Part shown: piece after piece, positions 1 to 6,854 of the stretch | Position numbering within the stretch: position 1 is the stretch's first letter | How the letters are laid out: every line of letters begins with the position of its first letter | DNA from: Duganella rivi | GTDB lineage: Bacteria > Pseudomonadota > Gammaproteobacteria > Burkholderiales > Burkholderiaceae_D | Assembly (NCBI RefSeq): GCF_009857435.1 | Contig: NZ_WWCK01000006.1 | Span: 173,029 to 237,028 of the forward strand | DNA: 64,000 nucleotides | Reading direction: 5' to 3' | The notes under the pieces: generated by a model | The model's database searches: none | What the model was told of the DNA's origin: nothing | Seen by the model: only the letters and a program-made list of their open reading frames with translations | Made by a program: the position numbers and the translations under genes

Positions 1-579
1 ATGGACGCAGGCGGCCAGGATCACATCACACTGTGCATCACGCGATTCGCCATAGCGCTGATCCATCCGTTGAAGAAAGCGCGGTAGCGATGCTGCCGCC
101 GGTGGAATATGCCTGCTGACCGTTACCTCCTGCGTGCGCAACCGGCCGGGAACGATTTCGATTCCGTCATCAGACAGGCGGTCGCTTGGCGCCAACCTCT
201 CGTACATCTCCCGGTGCGCAGCGATGAGAAACGCCGACGACAGTGCCGAGCTGCCGGCCAGTCTATGTTCCAGTGCCTGCTCCGCTTCGATATGCGCCAA
301 GGCGATACGCTGCAAGCGCGCCTCATCCGGCCGGGTAGAAAAATCATGCTGCAATGCGCGCGCGATGTTCAGCGGGTGCGTGCTTTGCCCCTCGATGCGA
401 TTGCTGTAGTAGGAATTCATTTGCCGCATTAACTCGCGCAAGGCGGCGCGCGTTGTCGCGTGTGCGGCGGCAGTCAATTTAACTGATGCGGTCACAATAT
501 TTTCGGCAACAGGATACAGCTCCGCCATCAGGCGATCACTGGGCAGCGTCGGTTCAAACTGGTGAATTTCGCTATACAT
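1..579 (-). CDS. Fic family protein, N-terminal part (cut by window edge)
   Basis: The reading frame is open from an ATG at 579 to base 1 and continues past the left edge, so only the first 193 residues are visible. Residues 54-64 read MNSYYSNRIEG, and S59-x3-E63-G64 fits the (S/T)xxxE(G/N) inhibitory helix of self-inhibited Fic AMPylases. The last residues (AACVH) look like the lead-in to the HPFxxGNGR catalytic loop, which would lie just outside the window. Fic proteins usually transfer AMP from ATP to a Ser/Thr/Tyr hydroxyl, and the Glu blocks ATP gamma-phosphate positioning. The ATG is the only one upstream of the conserved part. The frame stays open for some codons further upstream, including a TTG, so the start is not certain. 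It is transcribed divergently from the small gene at 735. Confidence 0.85.
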   Translation of the reverse strand, partial: MYSEIHQFEPTLPSDRLMAELYPVAENIVTASVKLTAAAHATTRAALRELMRQMNSYYSNRIEGQSTHPLNIARALQHDFSTRPDEARLQRIALAHIEAEQALEHRLAGSSALSSAFLIAAHREMYERLAPSDRLSDDGIEIVPGRLRTQEVTVSRHIPPAAASLPRFLQRMDQRYGESRDAQCDVILAACVH

Positions 580-734
580 ATTGCCGATTCCATTGCCGGT
601 AGAAATCGATGCCAAGGCCTTGATTGTACGAGCTTTTTCGTTAGGCCTCCCGGTTTATGTTTGCCGATTATTTTCGAGTGCTACAATTCCCCCCGCATAG
701 GGTAGGACGATCAACTCAGGGTAAGGAACACGCT

Positions 735-1085
735 ATGAAAATCGAGATGAAGGCGATATCGGATAGTTTTGAACCGCTTTCTTTGAAGGTGAAGAAGAAT
801 GGCGATGGCGGCGACTTCGGGGCGCTGCTCAATGTCCCGCAGGCCAAGCAGTCGGATGCGGCGTCGGAGCTGGAGAAGTACCTGAAAATGTCGCCGGAAG
901 AGCGCACCGCGATCGCCATGCGCAAGCAGCTCGGCATCTCGGAGGACGAATACGCTGCCATGACGCCCGAGCAGAAAAAAGCCGTCGACGCCAAGGTCGC
1001 GGAACTGCTCAAACAGAAGATGGATGAGCAGATCGCCAAGCAGCAGCAGGAAGCCAACGGACTCAAATCCGGCATCTCGCTGTAA
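735..1085 (+). CDS. Small conserved-looking cytosolic protein, unknown function
   Basis: A 116-residue acidic/lysine-rich protein without signal peptide or membrane segment. The ATG at 735 was chosen over an upstream in-frame start because a GTAAGGAA ribosome site lies 7-8 bases before it. Residues 45-107 are strongly helical, contain two EERT/EEYAAMTPEQ-type turns (SPEER, TPEQKK), and end in a Gln/Lys-rich helix and a GLKSGISL tail. I do not recognise the family. It is a single-gene unit closed by a perfect hairpin terminator. A weak promoter (TTGCCG, 15-base spacer, TACAAT at 682-687) lies about 50 bases upstream of the start. Confidence 0.7.
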   Translation: MKIEMKAISDSFEPLSLKVKKNGDGGDFGALLNVPQAKQSDAASELEKYLKMSPEERTAIAMRKQLGISEDEYAAMTPEQKKAVDAKVAELLKQKMDEQIAKQQQEANGLKSGISL

Positions 1086-1090
1086 TAAAA

Positions 1091-1119
1091 AAGGGCCTCA
1101 TCACTGAACTGAGGCCCTT
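1091..1119. terminator. Bidirectional intrinsic terminator
   Basis: A perfect 10-bp stem (AAGGGCCTCA / TGAGGCCCTT) with a 9-base loop, flanked by an A-run on the left and T-residues on the right. It sits in the short gap between two convergent genes (735-1085 plus and 1124-2899 minus) and can end transcription from both sides. Confidence 0.85.
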
Positions 1120-1123
1120 TGCT

Positions 1124-2899
1124 TTAGTACTTCTGCGCGGTGCGCATCACCGGGTAGAGGTTGAAGCGCTCATCCCACGAGGCGTGGCGCTTGGCGAAGA
1201 ATTCAAGGCGTTTCTGCGGGCTCTTGTTGAACTCCGCATCGGTATCGAGCTTCTTGCGGAATTCTTCGCGCAGCGCCGGATTGGCTTCCAGCTGCTCGCG
1301 CGCGACTTCCTCCGCCACATAGTCTTCCATATATTCCTTGCGCTCGAAGGCGTTATTGAATTCGCCCCACGCCAGCAGGCCATCGGCGCCACGCGGCTCC
1401 AGCATGGTCATCACCAGCCGCGCTTTCGGCTGCGCGATCGGCACGAATAGTGCGCCTTTCGCCACCGCGCGGCGCTCACGCGCCCAATCACCCTCTACCG
1501 CCAGCGATTGGCGGCCTTCAAACGACTGCACGCCAAACTTGGTCTTGCTCGCGCGGAAGGTCTCCACCTCGGCCGACATCTGATCCGCGGCAATCACCTT
1601 GAAGCTGATGCCATGCTGTTTCAGCTTGGCGCCAACCCAGCCCGCCTCCGCCACCGGCACGATGTAGCCGCCCAGCGGCGCTTTCACGCGCAAGTCCGGC
1701 ACGATTTCATCACGCAGCGGCACCGTCCAGATTTGCGGCTTGGTCTCGTCGTAGCGCGTCCACAGGCCGCCGGAAATCTCCGAATGCTCACGCGTGTATT
1801 CGTAGCCGGGGAACTCGATGGTCTTGGTGTTGAAGGTGGTGCGATAGCTGAGCGGGAAATCGCTGCCGCCCAGCGTCAGCGCGCGCGCGTCGGCTTCCTG
1901 CACCAGCTTCTGCCACTCCTTGCCATGCTGCGCCACTTGCGACAGCAAGGACACGATGGTGTTGCGCGTAATCCGCACGCGGGTCGGATAATCCTTCCAC
2001 GAGTGGGTTTCCACCAGCATGGCGAAGCGGTTACGCATCGGGAAGTAGCCGGTCGAGAAACGCGGCGTCGACATGCTGTCGACGAAGCCCGACGCCGGAT
2101 CATCTTCCTTGGCAAACGAAATGTAGAACTGGCGCGGATCGGAGCCCTGCGCTTTCAGATCAGCCATCACATTGGTTTGCAGCGCCGCGCCGGCCACTTT
2201 CAACGCCTCGTCGCCACCATGCACCGGTTCCACCTGGATCGAGATATCGGGCTGGAACTTGGCGCCGTCGGTCACGTGCAGGTCGACGTAGGCCAGCGGA
2301 TCCCAGGCGTTGACCAGCGCCAGCATGGCTTGCATCTCGGGCGCATCGGCCTTCACGTAATCGCGGTTCAGATTATAGTTCTGCGCCGTGGTGCGCCAGC
2401 CCATTTCCACCGGGCCGCGCTGATTAGGGCGATTGTTTTTGCCGAAGCGCTCATGCCCGTCCACGTTGAACACGGGGACGAACAACAGCACTTGCTTGTC
2501 CAAGGCGCCCGGCGCCGCCTTGTTCTCCAGCGCCTCGCGCAGCGCGAGGAAGCCGGCATCCTTGCCGTCGATTTCACCGGCGTGGATACCGCCTTGCACC
2601 AGCAGCACCGGCACGCCTTTCTTCTTCGCCTGCTCCGCCGTCAACGCGCCGGTGCGCGAGACCGCCAGCGCCAGCATCGGCCGCCCTTCCGGCGTGCGGC
2701 CGAATTCAAAGCAGCGCACTTGTTTCGGATAGGCCTTTTGGAACTGCGCGCACAGCGAGATGACTTCGTCGTAGCGGCCGGTGTTCAAAAAACCGGAACG
2801 TTCGGAGATGGTGGTCAGCGGCGATGCAGCAGGTGCGGCGGCGGCCATCGCGGAAGTCGCAGTGGCGGCAAAGGCAAGCAGGATGGCGGAACGGATCAT
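1124..2899 (-). CDS. Secreted M14-family zinc carboxypeptidase
   Basis: 591 residues with an Ala-rich N-terminal signal peptide cleaved near residues 19-22. The M14 zinc site is visible: H106-A-G-E109 gives the first two ligands (GGIHAGEIDGKD), a downstream DLHVTDG supplies the third histidine, and VETHSWKDY carries the likely catalytic glutamate. NVDGHERFGKNNRPNQRGP is the typical NxDG...R substrate-binding stretch of this family. The ~590-residue length means a C-terminal extension of about 200 residues after the catalytic domain, as in other proteobacterial secreted M14 proteins. It probably hydrolyses peptides in the periplasm or outside the cell. It is followed in the same direction by no other gene; the shared terminator at 1091-1119 ends it. 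The neighbouring S41 protease 50 bases upstream suggests a two-gene extracytoplasmic protease unit. Confidence 0.88.
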   Translation of the reverse strand: MIRSAILLAFAATATSAMAAAAPAASPLTTISERSGFLNTGRYDEVISLCAQFQKAYPKQVRCFEFGRTPEGRPMLALAVSRTGALTAEQAKKKGVPVLLVQGGIHAGEIDGKDAGFLALREALENKAAPGALDKQVLLFVPVFNVDGHERFGKNNRPNQRGPVEMGWRTTAQNYNLNRDYVKADAPEMQAMLALVNAWDPLAYVDLHVTDGAKFQPDISIQVEPVHGGDEALKVAGAALQTNVMADLKAQGSDPRQFYISFAKEDDPASGFVDSMSTPRFSTGYFPMRNRFAMLVETHSWKDYPTRVRITRNTIVSLLSQVAQHGKEWQKLVQEADARALTLGGSDFPLSYRTTFNTKTIEFPGYEYTREHSEISGGLWTRYDETKPQIWTVPLRDEIVPDLRVKAPLGGYIVPVAEAGWVGAKLKQHGISFKVIAADQMSAEVETFRASKTKFGVQSFEGRQSLAVEGDWARERRAVAKGALFVPIAQPKARLVMTMLEPRGADGLLAWGEFNNAFERKEYMEDYVAEEVAREQLEANPALREEFRKKLDTDAEFNKSPQKRLEFFAKRHASWDERFNLYPVMRTAQKY

Positions 2900-2949
2900 G
2901 GGCAGTCTTCCAGCAAAGGTTGAACAAAAATTATAGACGGGTTTTCACA

Positions 2950-4461
2950 TCAGCGATGGCGGATGGCGATTTCCTTGCCTTCCGGCCGCACCAGCTGCAA
3001 TGGGCCGCTGCTGTCCAAGCTGCGCGCGCGCAGCGGCGCCGCTGGACACACGCCGTTGGCGCGGTAGCTCAATGCCGCCGACAGCAGCCGCTCGGAGGTA
3101 TCGCCCAGCGCGTGGCCGAGATCATCGTCCGCCTTGCAGGTCGGCTGGAAGCCGTCCGCGTAGTCACCAAAGCCTTTCGCGTTCACGCCCTGTGTTTGAA
3201 TCGCAAAATAGGTGATGCCGCAATTCGCCTGCGGCACAAAGGCGTACGGCTTGCCGCAGGTTTCACCGCCGATCAGATTCACCTCGATGTCGATGCCGCG
3301 CAAGCTGTTGATCACCGCTTCGCTGGCCGAGCAGGTGCCGGGAGTGGTCAGGATTGTCACGCGCTTGAGGCCAAGGTAAGGCAGCACCACGCCGGCATTC
3401 ATCAAGCCTGGCGCCAGCCCGACGGACTTGGACTGGAACATCTGCGGCGACGGCGGCGTGCGTTTATCGTTGGCTTGCAGGCGCTCGAACACCTTGCCGT
3501 TGCCGGCCGGCCCCGCGATCATGTACGCCAACTCCGCGCCCACCACCAGATAGCCGCCGCCGTTGTAGCGCATGTCCACCACCAGGTCGTTGACCTGTGC
3601 CGCGCGCAGGGTGCCGAAGGCCGATATCAGTTGGCCCTCGGCCACCGCGTTGTGGTCATTGAATTGCAGGTAGCCCACCGGGCCGGTCGGCGTGTCGATC
3701 ACGCGCGTGTTGCGCACAGCGGCAGCGGCGATTTTCTGCGCAGCCAGCGACACCGAAACGGTGGCATCGCCGCGTTTCAGCACGAAAGCATGGGTTTCGC
3801 CAACGGTGGCCGGCGATATGCCGGCCGTACGCTTGGCGACGGCCGCGTCGCTGCTGTCGTTGACATCCGCGCCATCCACTGCCGCCAGCAAATCGCCGCG
3901 CCGCACGCCAGCGGTATCGGCCGGCGATCCCGGCTCCACCAGCGTCACTGCCCACACGCGCGGCGCCGCGCCGGTGCTGCGCGACCACGTGATGCCATAG
4001 CCCAGCGTCACGCCGGAGCTGCTCATCTCATCCCACACCTCGCTTGGGTAAGTGAAATGGAAGCGATCCTTGGCGCGGCCCGACGCAGTGATGGCCGGCG
4101 TTTTCAGCACCGCGAAATAATCGAGCATGGTCTTGTAGTCGGCCATGTTCAAGGTCGCCGGGACTTCCTTGTACCAGAGATAGCTTTCGTCGATGAAGGA
4201 GCGCAGCCAACGCATCTCTTCGGTCAGCGTGCCTTGCTGATCGTAGTACGGCAGGCCGCTCGGCTGCGTGCCCTGGCGCGGCGTTGCACAGTGATTGGCG
4301 AGCGTCAGGAAATCCGGCACGGACGGCGGCGTCACCACCGGCGGCGTTGGATCTACAGGCGGGGTTGGGTTGACCGGCGTGACGGCCGAGCCGCCACCGC
4401 CGCCGCAAGCGGCAAGCAAAGTGAGGACGGCGGCAGCGATGAGAGGCGAGGTATATTTCAT
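2950..4461 (-). CDS. S41-family (C-terminal-processing type) serine protease lipoprotein
   Basis: 503 residues. The N-terminus MKYTSPLIAAAVLTLLAAC is a lipoprotein signal with lipobox LAAC (Cys19), followed by a Gly run and a Pro/Thr-rich linker (VTPVNPTPPVDPTPP). The middle part holds a PDZ-like region (LVEPGSPADTAGVRRGDLL). The C-terminal half is the tail-specific protease fold, with VVDMRYNGGGY and TCSASEAV carrying the nucleophilic serine. A Lys partner is not obvious by eye, so the dyad is inferred from the family. It is likely an outer-membrane-anchored periplasmic protease. It lies 50 bases upstream of the M14 peptidase on the same strand. Confidence 0.87.
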   Translation of the reverse strand: MKYTSPLIAAAVLTLLAACGGGGGSAVTPVNPTPPVDPTPPVVTPPSVPDFLTLANHCATPRQGTQPSGLPYYDQQGTLTEEMRWLRSFIDESYLWYKEVPATLNMADYKTMLDYFAVLKTPAITASGRAKDRFHFTYPSEVWDEMSSSGVTLGYGITWSRSTGAAPRVWAVTLVEPGSPADTAGVRRGDLLAAVDGADVNDSSDAAVAKRTAGISPATVGETHAFVLKRGDATVSVSLAAQKIAAAAVRNTRVIDTPTGPVGYLQFNDHNAVAEGQLISAFGTLRAAQVNDLVVDMRYNGGGYLVVGAELAYMIAGPAGNGKVFERLQANDKRTPPSPQMFQSKSVGLAPGLMNAGVVLPYLGLKRVTILTTPGTCSASEAVINSLRGIDIEVNLIGGETCGKPYAFVPQANCGITYFAIQTQGVNAKGFGDYADGFQPTCKADDDLGHALGDTSERLLSAALSYRANGVCPAAPLRARSLDSSGPLQLVRPEGKEIAIRHR

Positions 4462-4512
4462 TCAGGAATTATATCTGCGCCTGTCGCCGCCGATGCCAAT
4501 GCAACAATATTT

Positions 4513-5430
4513 TTACAATTTACTTTGCAGGTCGGGATCGGCGCGCAGCAGCTCGGCCAGCCAATCGGCAAACACCCGCAGGCGCGGCGACGACATGCGG
4601 CCCTGCGGATACAGCAGCGAGAGCGGCAGCGAAGTCGGCGGCGTATCGGCCAGCACCTCGACCAGCGCACCGCTGGCCAGGTGATGCCGCACCTGGTAGC
4701 GCGCCGCCTGCGCCAAGCCCACGCCCTGCAAGGCGCAGCTGACATTGGCCTCGGCGTCGTTGACCGCGATGGCGCTTTGAATCTCGGTGGTCACCACCGC
4801 GCCGTTGACGACGAAGTCCCAGTCATACGGCCTGCCGGTGCGGCCGGAGAAGTGCATCACGCCGCGATGCCCGCGCAGATCGCTCCAGGTCTCGGGCACG
4901 CCGTGCGCCGCGAGGTAGTCCGGCGAGGCGCAGGTGATGCAGCTCATGCGGCCCAACGGGCGGGCGATCATCGACGAATCCAACAGCACGCCCGCGCGCA
5001 GCGAGCAATCCAGTCCTTCTTCGGTGAGATCGCGCACGCGCTCACTCAGGCTCAGGACAAGATCCACTTCCGGGTAGGCACGGCAAAACTTGGCGATGTG
5101 CGGCATCACCACGTAGCGGCCCACTGTCCCCGGCAGCTCCACCCGCAGCTTGCCGCGCGGCTGGCCGCCGTCCTGCCCGCGATAAGTGCCCTCGGCATCT
5201 TCCACCGCCTGCAAAATCTCCAGGCACTTGCGGAAGTAGTCGGCGCCGTCCGGCGTCAGCGACAGACGGCGCGTGGTCCGTTGCAGCAGCTGGGTGCCAA
5301 GGAAGGCCTCCAGCTTCTTGATGGTGGCGGTGAGCGCGGCGCGCGGCAGGTCCAGCGTCTCGGCGGCCTTGGTGAAACTATTGGCCTCGACGATGCGGAC
5401 GAAGGTCTGCATGGCCTTCAATCTATCCAT
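4513..5430 (-). CDS. LysR-family transcriptional regulator
   Basis: 305 residues. The N-terminal winged helix is typical (MDRLKAMQTFVRIVEANSFTKAAETLDLPRAALTATIKKLE). It is followed by the periplasmic-binding-like effector domain with the SERVRDLTEEGLDCSLRAG segment common in the CrgA/DmlR-like subgroup. The start at 5430 is preceded by GAGATGA. It is divergent from an MFS transporter 112 bases away, the classical layout in which the LysR protein controls the transporter and itself. A 15-bp palindrome between them is a likely operator. Confidence 0.9.
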   Translation of the reverse strand: MDRLKAMQTFVRIVEANSFTKAAETLDLPRAALTATIKKLEAFLGTQLLQRTTRRLSLTPDGADYFRKCLEILQAVEDAEGTYRGQDGGQPRGKLRVELPGTVGRYVVMPHIAKFCRAYPEVDLVLSLSERVRDLTEEGLDCSLRAGVLLDSSMIARPLGRMSCITCASPDYLAAHGVPETWSDLRGHRGVMHFSGRTGRPYDWDFVVNGAVVTTEIQSAIAVNDAEANVSCALQGVGLAQAARYQVRHHLASGALVEVLADTPPTSLPLSLLYPQGRMSSPRLRVFADWLAELLRADPDLQSKL

Positions 5431-5444
5431 TGTTCATCTCATTG

Positions 5445-5459
5445 TTCACATTATGTGAA
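5445..5459. promoter_or_regulatory. Candidate LysR operator in divergent intergenic region
   Basis: TTCACATTATGTGAA is a 15-base inverted repeat (7-bp arms, one central base) that has the T-N11-A form expected of a LysR box. It lies 15 bases upstream of the LysR start codon, between the LysR and MFS genes. The assignment is by position and symmetry only. Confidence 0.45.
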
Positions 5460-5542
5460 AAGTATAGGTGCATTATGCCCTAATTATCTTTGCCTGGCTT
5501 TTGCCTAAAATTTGCCCATCGAACTCTCACTGGAGAAACAAC

Positions 5543-6748
5543 ATGAGCAAACAACAAGACATCAGTCCCGGCATGGTCGGGCTGCTGGCCACCGCGACGG
5601 GCCTGATCGTCGCCAGTCTGTATTACGCGCAAACGCTGGTCGGCCCGATCAGCGCCTCCACCGGCCTGTCGCCCGAGGCAGCAGGTTTGATCGTCACGCT
5701 GACCCAGATCGGCTACTGTATCGGCCTGCTGTTCATCGTGCCGCTGGGCGATCTGCTGGAAAACCGCCGCCTGATTTTCACCGGCCTGCTGTTTACTTCC
5801 GCCATGCTGGTACTGGCGGCGATCAGCAGCAGCGCGTGGATGTTCTTAACGGCGGCACTCGGCATCGGCCTCGGTTCGGTGGCGGCGCAAATCGTGGTGC
5901 CGTTTGCGGCCCACTTGTCGCTCGAATCGACGCGCGGTGTCACGGTCGGTAAAGTGGTGAGCGGCCTGCTGCTGGGGATTATGCTGTCGCGCCCTGCGGC
6001 CAGCTTGATTGCCGACGCCACCAGCTGGCACGTGGTGTTTGCCGGTGCCGCGGTGGTAGTGCTGATCGTGGCCTTCGTGCTGCGCGCCAAACTGCCGGTG
6101 CGTCAGCCTAACCATCACATCACCTATCCAAAGCTGCTCGGCTCCCTGTGGCACTTGTTCCTGCAAACGCCGTTGCTGCGCCGCCGCGCTGCTTACCATG
6201 CAGGCTTGTTCGGTTCTTTCAGCTTGTTCTGGACTGTGACGCCGCTGATGCTGGCCAGTCCGGCGTTCCACTTGTCGCAGACCGGCATCGCCATCTTTGC
6301 GCTGGTCGGCATGGCAGGCGCTGTGGCTTCGCCGGTGGCCGGCAAGCTGGCCGACAAAGGCTACACGCTGATCGCCACTGCCGCCGCGCTGTCGCTGGGT
6401 GTGATTGGATTTGCGTTGCCGCTGATTGTGCCGGGTTCGCGCGAGGTGGCGCTGGCAGTACTGGTGATCGCGTCGATCGTATTGGATATGGGCGTGGCCG
6501 CTAACCTGGTGCTGGGCCAGCGCGCCATCTTCACGCTGGGTGCTGAAGTGCGCAGCCGCTTGAACGGCGTCTACTTCGCGCTGTTCTTCGCAGGCGGTGC
6601 GCTGGGCTCCGCGCTGGGTGGCTGGATGTATGCCACCCACGGCTGGAACGCCGCGCTGTTGACCGGCATGGCCTTCAACGGCGCAGCGCTGCTGTACTGG
6701 GTGACCGAGTACATCGGCCACGCCAGCCAGAAAAAAGCAACTGCTTAG
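5543..6748 (+). CDS. MFS transporter (multidrug/sugar-efflux type)
   Basis: 401 residues starting at ATG 5543, which has a TGGAGAAACAAC ribosome site; longer upstream starts lack one. There are about twelve hydrophobic segments. The motif-A-like loop is GDLLENRRL between TM2 and TM3, and a second related loop GKLADKG lies at the start of the C-terminal half. The profile resembles the small-molecule efflux branch (YnfM/AraJ-like). The substrate cannot be read from sequence. The divergent LysR gene probably regulates it. Confidence 0.88.
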   Translation: MSKQQDISPGMVGLLATATGLIVASLYYAQTLVGPISASTGLSPEAAGLIVTLTQIGYCIGLLFIVPLGDLLENRRLIFTGLLFTSAMLVLAAISSSAWMFLTAALGIGLGSVAAQIVVPFAAHLSLESTRGVTVGKVVSGLLLGIMLSRPAASLIADATSWHVVFAGAAVVVLIVAFVLRAKLPVRQPNHHITYPKLLGSLWHLFLQTPLLRRRAAYHAGLFGSFSLFWTVTPLMLASPAFHLSQTGIAIFALVGMAGAVASPVAGKLADKGYTLIATAAALSLGVIGFALPLIVPGSREVALAVLVIASIVLDMGVAANLVLGQRAIFTLGAEVRSRLNGVYFALFFAGGALGSALGGWMYATHGWNAALLTGMAFNGAALLYWVTEYIGHASQKKATA

Positions 6749-6854
6749 AGATTGGCTCAAAATGAGCGCAGCGCAGCGAGGCGCGGCGACGAAGACAGTG
6801 CGTTAGCACGGCGAGGAGCTGCAACGAAGCTGCGGTCTTTTTGAGTCGATCTCT
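6747..6854. repeat. 108-bp structured element with 16-bp terminal inverted repeats between convergent genes
   Basis: The left arm AGAGATTGGCTCAAAA (6747-6762) pairs along its whole length with the right arm TTTTGAGTCGATCTCT (6839-6854) if two G-U pairs are allowed. The GC-rich interior (repeats of GCAGCG/GGCGCGGCGA, and GAGCTGC...GCAGCTT-like pairing) can fold further. It starts inside the MFS stop codon and ends inside the TonB-receptor stop codon. It could be a bulky bidirectional terminator or one copy of a dispersed REP-like element; one window cannot tell which. Confidence 0.6.
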
